This document shows, piece after piece, positions 34,901 to 43,100 of a DNA stretch of 64,000 bases. A program made the translations under genes and the position numbers. The stretch lies in the NCBI GenBank assembly GCA_034336665.1, contig CM067588.1, positions 5,644,655 through 5,708,654 on the forward strand. Direction: 5' to 3'. Positions within the stretch are counted from its first letter, which is position 1. Each line of letters starts with the position of its first letter. The notes beneath the pieces were generated by a model, which did no database searches, was not told where the DNA came from, and was given only the letters and a program-made list of their open reading frames with translations. The DNA is from Luscinia megarhynchos (Eukaryota; Chordata; Aves; Passeriformes; Turdidae).

Positions 34901-35702
34901 TGGATGTGAGGACGCAAGAGGGAGCTTTCCCCGCGGGACACTCACCCTTTCTGCACTCCGGCGGGGGAGGGTCCCACCTGGAGCCGGCCCCGCAGGTGCT
35001 GCGCTGGGGACCCCGCAGGGTGTGCCCCGGCTTGCAGGTGAAGGTCACAGTTTCCCATGTCCTGTAGTGATGGCGATGAGGGAGCGCCGTCCCATGCTGG
35101 ACACTTGGGAAGGGGCAATGGGCAGCTGGGAAAGGAGAAGGGGAATGAGAGAAGGGAGATGTTTACCTGCACAGCTCGCAGGGGAGGGTCTGTGCCCTGG
35201 TGCCCACGAGCAGTGCAGGCACTGCAGGCTGCAGCTGGGCGGGGGTCCCTGGGGCTGCAGGACCCTCCCCGTGCTCCTCAGCTGACAAAATCTGGGTGTC
35301 CAGCATTTCACGTCCAACACCACCCAGCGAGGTCAGAAGCCTTTCCTGGCCGTTCTGCAGGCTCTGAAGCTCCCAGTCCGACTCAGGGGCACAACACAGG
35401 GCAGTGCAGGGGTCCAGCAGCACCCAGGGGTCTGTGCTGCCAGGGGGCTGGGCGGGGGTGCCAGCCCGGCTCTGATCACCCCAGAGGAGCTCGCAGGTGA
35501 TGCCCAGGACCAGTGCAGGGCTCCCATTTCCCTCCGGGATAAAAGCACAGGGCTCAGCGCGGAGAGGAGCAGCAGCGAGGCAGAGGAGGGCGGTGGGAGG
35601 AAGGCCCCAGAGCCGCGGCTCTGCCTTACCTGGAGCCCTGGGCGTGGCGCTGAGGAGCAGGGCAGCGCTGGCCAGCAGGCACAGGGGGAGCGTGGGCACC
35701 AT
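16402..35702 (-). CDS. CR1/CR2: CR1/CR2-like complement receptor, 28 CCP units
   Basis: Large type I receptor for C3/C4 fragments: signal peptide, 28 CCPs counted by exon, short stalk, transmembrane helix, tyrosine-rich tail; 35 coding exons. CCPs follow the long-homologous-repeat order seen in CR1: an FAEL-type CCP, a split CCP, then single-exon CCPs. FAEL-type units begin at CCP9 (31442), CCP13 (28868), CCP21 (23230) and CCP23 (22158). All exon junctions keep phase 1, except within split CCPs and before the tail (phase 2). Exon lengths total 5465; allowing for a 2-base deletion (CCP2), a 1-base deletion (CCP16) and two 1-base insertions (CCP18) gives 5466, about 1821 residues. CCP2-4 and CCP5-7 are nearly identical copies. 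The position next to CD55-like genes and a YY-containing tail favour CR2, while the length favours CR1. I cannot choose between the two. Confidence 0.8.
17056..17215 (-). mobile_element. CR1 LINE fragment, antisense
   Basis: AGAATCACAGGATGGTTTGG, then TTGAAGGGATGTTAAAGTTC and CTGCTCCAAGCCCTGTCCAG, CCTTGGGCACTTCAGGGACC: the reverse complement of the last 150 bases or so of CR1. Sits in the intron between CCP28 and the stalk exon. Confidence 0.85.
17371..20223 (-). CDS. CR1/CR2: CR1/CR2-like CCP25-28
   Basis: CCP25 20223-20044 (VACPVPQIQNGRV). CCP26 19388-19206 (LHCSKPANITHG). CCP27 18929-18747 (VKCLQPPNIPNG to QPLPQCK). CCP28 17550-17371 (IRCEFPDVQGVKK to VPACKL). A 1-kb minisatellite made of copies of the CCP27 3' edge lies between CCP27 and CCP28. 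CCP28 is the membrane-proximal domain. Confidence 0.85.
17715..18746. repeat. Minisatellite copying the 3' edge of the CCP27 exon
   Basis: About 16 units of about 62 bp. On the minus strand each unit contains the exon end (CAGTGCAAAG) followed by GTGAGTCGCGATTCCTCGGA. The real CCP27 exon end at 18747 has the same sequence, so every unit carries a copy of the splice donor and of about 25 exon bases. Confidence 0.9.
20380..20475. repeat. AT-rich tract
   Basis: Repeated TTTTAAATATA and AATTATATAAATTAT in the intron between the CCP24b and CCP25 exons. Confidence 0.7.
21019..23230 (-). CDS. CR1/CR2: CR1/CR2-like CCP21-24
   Basis: CCP21 23230-23039 (AGCGTPTPLLFAELSKEY). CCP22 22536-22354 (QCPSPPNIDKGNHDSQ). 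CCP23 22158-21967 (GCGAPPDLSFAELTREY). CCP24 split 21725-21629 (KQCKQPDPPRNG) and 21104-21019 (YRLVGQSHRRCEI). CCP21-22 form a two-domain stub before the last complete block. All frames are open and all cysteines are present. Confidence 0.85.
22570..22900 (+). mobile_element. CR1 LINE 3' fragment, sense
   Basis: TGTTCAGCCTGAAGAAAAGG, GCCTAAAGGGGCTCCAAGAG, GGAAGTGTCCAAGGCCAGGC and CATGGCAGGGGTTGAGATGA follow in CR1 order. The longest CR1 piece in the window, in the intron between CCP21 and CCP22. Confidence 0.88.
23600..24220. repeat. Minisatellite of about 23 bp downstream of CCP20
   Basis: About 27 units of GGTGCTGAGCCTGGTGTAGG with variants (GCAGGGGAT, GCACGGGAT). It begins only a few bases after the CCP20 donor at 24223, and the first intron bases (GGCTCGGCGCCCATCCCCTG on the minus strand) look like its seed. 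Confidence 0.9.
24224..28868 (-). CDS. CR1/CR2: CR1/CR2-like CCP13-20
   Basis: CCP13 28868-28677 (AGCRAPARLGFAELKEPY). CCP14 split 28566-28467 (KQCPDPGNPANG) and 27571-27486 (YKLVGGSHRICEV). CCP15 27024-26830 (ITCAAPPAIPQGTHSG). CCP16 25911-25730. CCP17 25383-25204 (GCTRPEIENGKVSG). CCP18 24994-24810. CCP19 24676-24494 (ITCSSPSIKDGEV). CCP20 24406-24224 (RPCPPPPAIAH). CCP16 and CCP18 carry frameshifts and are listed separately. An AT-rich tract and two minisatellites lie in its introns. Confidence 0.82.
24810..24994 (-). CDS. CR1/CR2: CR1/CR2-like CCP18 exon with two one-base insertions
   Basis: The start (PPCPAPPVI), middle (GHHDSQGVREFIPGVSVK) and end (CDPGYVLTGKTTVSC to PYPHCAG) are in three different frames. 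One extra A lies in the AAAA run near 24960 and another in AAGTAAC near 24904, the latter creating TAA. The length is 185 instead of 183. The exon is phase 1-1, so skipping it would keep the protein open. Confidence 0.7.
25730..25911 (-). CDS. CR1/CR2: CR1/CR2-like CCP16 exon with a one-base deletion
   Basis: Phase 1 reading starts EVRCPRPP, but SIANGRHSGGRG to RPQPRCQ is in the next frame. The length is 182 instead of 183. The break is at a run of six C (near 25892); CCP2 and CCP5, which have the same CPR-x-PSIANGRHSG start, suggest that one base is missing. A homopolymer error is the simplest cause. Confidence 0.7.
26250..26790. repeat. A/T-rich AAATA and GAAATA tandem tract
   Basis: About 540 bases of AAATAAATA, TAAGTAAATA and, at 26668-26728, ten or so GAAATA units. 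It lies in the intron directly after the CCP15 exon (end 26830). Noncoding. Confidence 0.88.
27700..28462. repeat. Minisatellite copying the 3' edge of the CCP14a exon
   Basis: About 11 units of about 68 bp. On the minus strand each contains ACTTGTGACAAAGG followed by GTGAGTCC, the same as the real exon edge (ACTTGCGACAAAGG|GTGAGT at 28467). Each unit therefore carries a donor copy. It separates the two halves of split CCP14. Confidence 0.9.
28959..31442 (-). CDS. CR1/CR2: CR1/CR2-like CCP9-12
   Basis: CCP9 31442-31251 (ACDPPTRLQFAELNEEH). CCP10 split 31015-30916 (KQCSHPGEPMNG) and 30624-30539 (HRLIGKASRRCEV). CCP11 29676-29482 (IPCEPPPDIPNGRHSG). CCP12 29138-28959 (ANCPVPQIQHG). CCP12 ends CAGG|GCAAGT, a GC donor that preserves phase 1. 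This is the first of the FAEL/split/single-exon blocks. Confidence 0.85.
31728..31946 (-). CDS. CR1/CR2: CR1/CR2-like CCP8 with Ser/Pro linker
   Basis: GTVCINPTVANARQ to APECD, then APPDHSSSSRPPG before the donor CCAG|GTATGT. At 219 bases it is about 36 longer than its neighbours, because no GT donor follows directly after the fourth cysteine; the nearest good one adds about 13 linker residues, giving a flexible joint before the next FAEL-type unit. Confidence 0.75.
32232..33144 (-). CDS. CR1/CR2: CR1/CR2-like CCP5-7, duplicated block copy 1
   Basis: Exons 33144-32962 (EVTCPRAPSIANG to LPRCEG), 32819-32640 (GCQVPEVQNGKV to LVCQRG) and 32414-32232 (RPCPMPPEVANGNHNG to PRCEG). All are in frame, 183, 180 and 183 bases long, phase 1-1. 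Confidence 0.82.
32510..32632. repeat. Short minisatellite after the CCP6 exon
   Basis: About seven units of TCCTGCCTGAACCCTCTGT and variants. The twin intron at 33910-33962 has only three or so units, so the array differs between the two block copies. Confidence 0.8.
33545..34467. repeat. Segmental duplication, copy 2
   Basis: Partner of 32155-33148. Few substitutions were seen by eye; the differences are mostly indels. Homology stops just outside the outer exons (after ACCTCTG on the right). Confidence 0.9.
33629..34463 (-). CDS. CR1/CR2: CR1/CR2-like CCP2-4, duplicated block copy 2
   Basis: Exons 34463-34283, 34159-33980 and 33811-33629. The first starts EVTCPRAPSIANGRHSGHPS but is 181 bases, 2 fewer than its twin at 33144-32962. 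The difference lies in GGTCCGCCCGGG (near 34384) against GGTCCCGCCCCGGG, which throws the second half out of frame. The other two (GCQVPEVQNGKV; RPCPMPPEVANANHNG) are intact. It is either a real tandem duplication with one damaged exon or an assembly duplication. Confidence 0.65.
34946..35125 (-). CDS. CR1/CR2: CR1/CR2-like CCP1 exon
   Basis: The acceptor CTCCTTTCCCAG gives AHCPFPSVQHG in phase 1, then WETVTFTCKPGHTLRG and WDPPPPECRK. All four cysteines and the tryptophan are present, and the donor is GTGAGT. Confidence 0.8.
35630..35702 (-). CDS. CR1/CR2: CR1/CR2-like exon 1: signal peptide
   Basis: MVPTLPLCLLASAALLLSAT followed by PRAPG, then G|GTAAGG in phase 1. A classical signal peptide: hydrophobic core, then small residues. 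The first ATG upstream of the CCP array that fits. Confidence 0.75.
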
Positions 35703-37290
35703 CCCCGGCACGGACCGCGGCTGCCGGCGCTCGGGGCAGATATGGGCGCCCCAGTTCCCCCCGCGGGAGGAAGGAGGTGATGCTGGGGGACTTCCCAGGA
35801 CTGTGGGGCAGAACTTGGGGGTCCCCGGTGCAGGCTGCAGGTGCCTCAGGCTGCTGCTGGTTCGGCAGGGAGGATGTGGAAGGAGGGTGAGGAAGGGCTG
35901 GGATGCAGGCAGAGGGGCTGTGGCTGTGCTGTGCTCCCTGGTGCAGGGTCCTCCCTTCGGGGCAAGGGGCTCAGGCTCTGCCCCAGAGCCCCAGGGCACG
36001 GTGGTGGCACCAGGGGACACGGCACAACTCGCCTGCCAGGGATGGCAGGGGCAGAGTGAGCCATTCTCGCCTCCCATAAAAAGTGGGACCAGCTGTGAGC
36101 ACAAATCCTCCTGAGCCGGCCCTGGGCTCATCCCTCACCCCTGGCAGGAGGAATTAACCCCCAGACAGGACTTTGTGATGAAGGAGCAGCAGCTCCATCT
36201 CCCCACCTCACACAGGTCACACCTTCTGAGCCTGCAGCAGGCTCAGAAAAACATGAGCTGCTCAAGTCCTTTTATCTCTTTCATTGACAGAGATCTTCCA
36301 GTGCTTACAAATCCAACATTCACACTTCAGAATGGCACTCTGGACATCTGCACTCAGATTATTAAGAAAAATTATTAAAATTGGTTACAAATACACTAAA
36401 TAAAGCCTCTGCAATGGTAAATTTTGGTGACCACCCCTGTAAACAATGTTTCAGCATTCACAATTCCTTTCATTTGATTGTGGGGGATAATTCCAGCTGA
36501 TCCCCAAATCACACGTTAAATCATTTGAAAAAAAATCACTTTGGACTATGCAGTAGGAATAAATGTGCTGGGATTAAAATAACAAAACCAAACACAACCC
36601 AGAGCTGTGAGGCTTTAGAGTTTTGTCCATTTAGCCACTCACGTGGCTTACAGTAAGAGAGAAATAAAAATCACCAGCAGCGTGCAGGGCTGAAAAAACA
36701 GGACCTGCAGTGCCCGTGTGACAGCTGAACAGGACAGTGCTGTGCTGGGAAGGGGAACTTGGGGGTCTGTCTGGGGCAAGGCTGGGGTGTGGATGGAAAT
36801 GGTTATTTGTGGGTTTCCTCCTCACCAGAGGCAGGAGGGCACTGGGGGAAGTGGAGGAAGCAAAGGTCTGTACCAGACACATTTTGGGTGGTTCCTGTTC
36901 CCCAGTGCACGTCATGAGAAGCTCTCAGATGGGTGATTTACCTCTGCAGCTGGCAAAACCCCAAACCTCAATTACTTTGCTGTACCAGCAGCTGAAATCT
37001 GAGTGCAGATCAAAATCCCTCCACAGTGGAGTTTCCCTTCTGAACAGGAAATCTTCCAATCTTAACTCCACTTGATGGCATTTCAGAGCACTGCCCACCT
37101 CCCTCATCACAATTCCCAGCAAAGCTCAGGCACTGCACACCAGTGCAACAACAGCAGCAAATTGAGCAGCAGCAATTAATGAACTTGGTTACATCCAGTG
37201 AAGAATGAAACTGCAAAATTATTTAAGCCACTCCATGGGAAGGCTTGATTAGTAAATATGAAATGAACCCCAGAGCCAGGATACCAGAAT
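35703..37290. other. Intergenic gap between the CD55-like gene with the Cys-rich tail and the CR1/CR2-like gene
   Basis: Includes the presumed promoter of the CR1/CR2-like gene, GC-rich to about 36100 and AT-rich after that. I found no CCP exon or other recognised coding exon on either strand. Confidence 0.55.
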
Positions 37291-37308
37291 TCCTTATTTT
37301 ACATTCCT

Positions 37309-37314
37309 TTTATT
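37309..37314 (-). promoter_or_regulatory. Poly(A) signal of the Cys-tail CD55-like gene
   Basis: AATAAA on the minus strand in GTAAATAAAAGGAATG, about 380 bases after the predicted stop at 37691 and 210 after the alternative stop at 37519. Confidence 0.55.
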
Positions 37315-37690
37315 TACAAAACAGTTTTACTATAAATACTGTGAATTTTGCACTTGTATCTACACACTAGGAAAAGAACCTCAGTTTCAAAAAAAAGTAG
37401 TCTAAGAAATACCAATAAATCTTATAAGATTGTGCAAAGAGGAAATTATTTTCCTGGTGCAAAGAAACGTTTACTGACTTTTTAAAGTCTCCCTTTAAGA
37501 GCTGTGGAAATACTTTGTTCATACAAAAATAAACAAGAAAGTGGGCATTAAATCAACAGCAGAGGTGGATTTGAAGTATGTGTGTTTTTTCTGCTTCTTT
37601 GCCAGGTCAGGTGAAGTCAGAGCTTTGGCTTCAGGTGGATTGATTGCACCAAGAGCAGAATTCCTGACAGGGGTCGGTGCCAGACCCTGC

Positions 37691-40139
37691 TCAGCTCCCG
37701 GATTTATCCTGCCACGGGAAACAAGGGGAATAATCAGGGGGGCCCTCGGCCTGGGGAGGGTTTGGGGTGCCCTGTCCCCCTGCCCAGGAGGGGTTTGGGG
37801 GTGCCCAGGGGGGTTTGGGGTGCCCTGTCTCCCCCTGCCCAGGATGGTTTGGGGTGCCCTGTCTCCCCCTCCCCAGGAGGGTTTGGGGTGCCCTGTCCCC
37901 CTGGCTGGGGGGGTTTGGATGCTCTGTCCCCCTCCCCAGGATGGTTTGGGGTGCCCTGTCCCCCTCCCCAGGGGAGTTTGGGGTGCCATGGAGGGTTTGG
38001 GGTGCCCTGTCCCCCTCCCCAGGGGGGGGTTTGGGGTGCCCTGTCCCCCTCCCCAGGGGGGAGTTTGGAATGCCATGGAGGGTTTGGGGTGCCCTGTCCC
38101 CCTCCCCAGGATGGTTAGAGGAGCCCTGTCCCCCTGCCCAGGATGGTTTGGGGCGCCCTGTCCCCCTGCCCAGCGGGGTTTGGGGTGCCCAGGGATGGTT
38201 TGGGGTGCCCTGTCCCCCTCCCCAGGAGGGTTTGGGGAGCCCTGTCTCCCTCCCCAGGAGGGTTTGGGGTGCCCTGTCCCCCTGCCCAGGGTTTGGGGTG
38301 CCCGTGCAGCTCCTACCAGGGCGTGCCCGGCGCTGGGCTGGCACAGGTGGGCGTGGGTGGGCACGGAGCACACGGGGCAGGCGTGGCAGCCGGGGCTCTG
38401 CGGGGGCACCAGGTGGGCTGGGGGCCCCTCCCCGGCCAGGGCACACACGGGGCTGCTGCCTGTGTCCCCCTGCACCAGGGCCAGGAGCTGCTGGTCCGTG
38501 CAGGGAGGGCAGATGGGGCCCTGCGGGCTGCGGGGACACAGGGGAGGGTGAGTCCCGGCAGGATGGAGGCAGGAGCTGCCCCTCTCCAAAGCACCCTGCA
38601 CAGGCTCCAGCACCCACAAAAGCTGCTTTTCTTCACAATTTCCCCTTCTGAAACTCAAGCAAGCAGTGACTCAAGAATGCAGAACTGCACCAGCTCCCCC
38701 AGGACTGGGGCTCACAGGAATAAATGGAAAAAGCCCAAAACAATGCAGCAATAAGGAGCTCACACTTCCTAAAGCCAAAGCAAGCAACATGTCAGACCAT
38801 TTTTCATTGGAATTTACCTCTGTCAACGGTGACTCTGTTAAGGAAGCTTTGTCAGCCTGAGGAGCACCACTCACATGGGTGAGTGTCAGCAGATAAATAA
38901 ATAAACTGAGCAGACAGCTTTACCTCATCACTGCTCTGCCCAAACAAGCCAAGGACCCACAGCCCCAGGTGGGAAAAGCACTGGCCAGGGGGTGAGAGAG
39001 GCTCCCACTGCAGGGGCTCACCTGGGCTCTGGCTGCTTAATGAAAACCAGAGCTCCAAAGATCCCTGAGCTGGATGAGCACAGCTGAGGAGCTGCAGGGA
39101 CCCCATGGAAACCCCAAAAGCACCCTGTGAATAAAGCTCAGCCAGTTTCACCCCCCAGTTCCACCCTGGCACAGGGCTAGGGACAACCAACATCCACACA
39201 CTGCCCATTTTTGGTTTTCTGTTTTAAATGAAGCACTTTCTGTTTTAAGTGAAGTTTGGAGGGCACACACTGCAGGGCTGAGAGCAGCTGGACAGAGCTG
39301 CCAGCACTGGCCACACTCACCCCTGGTGCTGCCACTGCCCGGCTGTCACAGCACTGCTGCCCCCCTGGCCAGTGTGGGCACGGAGCCAGCTCTCACAGAC
39401 GGGACAGATGTGGTCGCTGTGGAGAAGAACCATGTGCACTGGAGCCTGGATGTGCCTTCCAGGCCGTGATTTTGGGGCTTGGAACAGCCTGGGGCAGGGG
39501 AGGTGATGGGAATGAGATGGGCTTTAAGGCTCCTTCCAACCCAAACCATTCCAGGATTCTCTGATAAACACAGTTCTGCTCTACTCTGAAATTTGCTGGT
39601 TTTTGTCCGTGCCCACTGTGGCATCTGGGTATTTTCAGGTGGAAGACTGACCTTTGGTGGTGCATGGGCTGCTCTGCCTCGCTCCTCCGTGGAGCAGCTT
39701 CTCCTGTGCCATTTCCCCTCAGCACATCCACAGCCTTGGCAGGAGAGCTGAGCACAGAGAGAGGGGGACAGCCTGAGCGTGTGGCTTCCCAAAAACACCT
39801 ACAGCCCGACTTTCCTAAATACCAAACCCTTGCTCCCTGCTGAAGCAGGAACATGAATTCCAGCTGCAAACCTCGCTTTATCCACATCACAATGCTTCCT
39901 CCCCCTTTCCCCTTGCTTTGCTCCCCTTGCCAGGGCAGGAGCTGCTGTACCTGCTGCCTGCTGGGCTCTGCCCGTCCCCAGGGTCCCCGATGCTGGGCAC
40001 CGAGTGGGTGCGGCGTTTTTGGGAGCTCAGCCACTCCCGGCAGGCGGAGCAGCCGCGCCGTGCGGGCTCTGACAGAGGGGCCAGGTCGCTGTGGAGCTGC
40101 TCCTCGCAGCTGGGACACACGTGGCAGTTCCCTGTGTGG
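37691..40139 (-). CDS. Cys-rich tail exons with four CPxC motifs
   Basis: Exons 40139-39951 (GNCHVCPSCEEQLHSDL; GCSACREWLSSQ), 39747-39652 (no Cys; SSPAKAVDVLRGNGTGEAA), 39416-39321 (DHICPVCESWLRAHTGQGG), 38527-38317 (GPICPPCTDQQLLALVQ; GCHACPVCSVPTHAHLC) and 37708-37691 (DKSGS, stop). About 15 cysteines, mostly in pairs; CPSC, CPVC, CPPC and CPVC recur after a small hydrophobic residue. The first three exons are phase 2-2, as if multiplied by exon duplication; two are both 96 bases. The pattern suggests metal binding, but I recognise no named family. The frame of exon 38527-38317 also stays open through the following minisatellite to 37519. Confidence 0.6.
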
Positions 40140-43100
40140 CTGTGGGTGAGAGACACGGGCGGGATCCATGCAGAGAGCAGGCAGCAAAGCCCAAACCCTC
40201 CCGAGAAGCAGCCGGTGCCCTTTGGGCAGCAGGATGTTCATCGTGGGCTTTGAAAGCCAAAATCTGCTCAAGGATCTGAGCTCAGCAGCACTGAGACCCC
40301 TGGCTGTAATCAGAAGCTTGGCATAAGTTTTTGGGTGAACAAGCAAACCTACCAAAAATAGGAATTCCAGGGTTTGGGTTTCTTCTTCTCATCTGTAACC
40401 TCTGGGTGGATCGCTGCCTCCCTCCCCTTCACCTTGTGCTTTTGTAGATTCACGTTGTAAGAGCTGAAGAGACAGAAAGGAGAACATTTGTAGAATGAAA
40501 ATAAATTTAGCAACATGGAAAAATCGTGCTAACCACACAAATACATAGAAGGGATAGGGCTTGAAGGGAAATATCCACTTATCCCCAGGGAAAGTTGTGA
40601 TTTAGGAGGGGCAGCTCAGTGTTGCTTACTGCTTTTCACTCTCTTTCCGTCTCGTGATGATCCCAGCTAGAATCCCAAGGGCTACTGGAGGAACTAACAA
40701 AGAAGGGAAAGGGAGAGTGCAATCAACCATCATTGACTCCAGGTATTTAACAGCAAAGAGCTTTGGGCTAGGAAAATGTATTTTCAATTATAAGCCACTT
40801 ACCAATGCAACTCGGAATGAGGATGCTTGCTGGAGAGGAAAATAATGTAATAGTTAAAAATATGAGGCCCAAAATGTGGTGCAATTAGGGCAATTAACAG
40901 GACTTCCAAGAAATGGAGCTCTTACCCAGCCAATAAGGATTCTCTTCTGAGGGTTTGGTTTGGTTTGTCTCTGCTGTGGTTTTAACTAGGGAGAGACAAA
41001 GGGACAACACTCAAAATGTTATTTTATATGGTGCTCGACTTGTACATAATATATAAAATAGTTCAGAGAGGAGTAATCATCACACGGGCAGGTGATTTGT
41101 GCATCTCAGGCTGTGGCAGGGACCCCTTGTGCCACTCCAGGCCTCATGGACAGAGGGGACTCTGCTGTTCCCCTTGGCTTTAGTGCCTGGGCCTTGCTGG
41201 ACACGAGCCATAAATCCCTTCTCAGTTCCCTCCACCAGCTTTCACCATTTCCCACATTGCTCATTGCATTTCTGCCCATCCCTCTGGAAAGGAAAACGTA
41301 AAACCCAGTCTGCTTCTGCTCGTGGCGCCTTGCAGAGCAGATGCTGCTCCCCTGGAACCAAATTCCTGCGCAGAGAAGGGAGCTGGGGGCGATTGGCAGC
41401 CGGGGAAAGCTGCAGGGGAGGCGGTGCGCTCACCTCGGCAGGCGGGCGGCGCCCCGCGCCAGGTGCCATTGTCCCCGCAGCGCAGGGTGGCCTCGCCCAC
41501 CAGCTCCAGCCCCGCCTCGCAGCTGTAGCGGGTGACAGAGCCCGGCACGAAGCGCCCCGAGCTGTTCCCGCTGTGCTGCCCCCCGGGGATGGCCGGAGGA
41601 GGGGGACAGGAAAGAGCTGCGGGAGAGAGAGAGGAGCTCAGCAGGTGACCCCTGGGATGCTCTTCCTGAGGGGACACGGGCAGAAGGAGCCAGTGATGCC
41701 CTGTGGGAGCCCAGGGTATCTCCCTGGCTCCTTTGGGGATGCAAAAACCCCCCTGGCAGACCCCTCTGAGACCCCCAAATGGTGCCCAAGAGCCCCAGGG
41801 GCTGGATTTGGCTCCCTGGGAGAATTTACCAACACTGAGGGAAGAATCACAAAACATGAGAACAAGTAGAGTGTGAATTAGAATATTAGAGTAAGTAGAA
41901 TAAGTGGGTTTTTGGGTTGTTTATACTAAGGGCCATGTGGTCAAGATGGAGGATTTTGGGTGTGGTGGGCTCCTTCCTCCTTCTCCTTCATGTTGGGGTT
42001 GCATCCTGGGAGCCACAGGTTGGATGGGGGAAGAGCTGGACATTGTAAAGAGAGTGCAGGGCATTGGGAAGAATTTGTAAACGTTGTACACGTAGTTTTG
42101 GGTATGAAAGATCAGGCACAGCCCATCAGGGGAGTTCTGTGGTGGTCGCCTTGCAGAGCAGACCTGTGAAACATTTTGGGAGATAAGATAAATAAACAGC
42201 TTTGAAACAGCACAAGGTTGCATGGAGGAGCTTTCTTGCTGGTGACCCCGAGAGAATCCAGACTCCTGCCCACCTGCACGTCCTCCCTGAGGGGGTCTCA
42301 GGTCTGAAGAGACCCTCGGGGTCAGACAATCCCCTGCTTTGGACAGCAGCTCTCCCCTAGCACAGGTGCTGCCCTGACTTCACAAATTTCAGTATTTCTG
42401 GGTTGCAATATTTGGTTTTTCCAGCCGAGCACTGGACAACCTCACTCACCCTGGCAAGCTGGAAGAGGACTCCAGACAGCTTTGTCTCCCTGCAGGAGAC
42501 ACCTGATGGAAGGTGATGCTCCCTTTAACCTGTACCTGGGGGGGCAAAAGCACATCCCAAAATCGGTTTGTTGTCACCAGCCAAGAACGTGTCACTCTGC
42601 ATGGGCAGAGCCCCGTGTCCCAGTTCACACCCAGTGGCTCTGGCCAGCAGCTGGGGGGCAGTGGGCAGCGGCTCACACTCACCCACGGTCACAAACCACG
42701 TTGGCTGTTGCTCCCAGCAGATGATCTTTTATGAGGAACACTTGGCCGTGCTCTGGATTGGCTGGAATACCACAAGATTTCTCTAAAAAAAAAGAGTGAG
42801 ATTATCCTTAGGACACTGTGAGGCTGGGAAAAACCCCTCAGACAGTTTTCATGGCAGTATGGCAATGTCAAATCAGGCAGTTAATGGTGTTTCATGTTAA
42901 ATGTCGTTAGAAAAGAGCAATTTTAAATACAGATGTGGCACTTGGAACACAGTGCTGGGAAAATGAAATGACATGGGGACACTCACTCTGACACAGTGTA
43001 GGAACTTCTGTCCAGGTTAAGTCGTCCAAGCAGGTGCTGGTGGGGGGCTGGTCTGTGGTGTTCTCAAAACCTTGGCGACAAATGTACCTCACCGTGGTAT

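Noticed and set aside
35163..35560. Open minus-strand frame between the signal-peptide exon and CCP1 of the CR1/CR2-like gene, with ITCELLWGD
   Set aside because: No CCP pattern, and the signal exon joins CCP1 directly in phase 1; most likely intron.
37691..40139. Cys-rich exons as a separate gene
   Set aside because: No promoter, start exon or signal sequence before them; phases continue exactly from the CD55-like juxtamembrane exon, and the total length closes at 561 codons.
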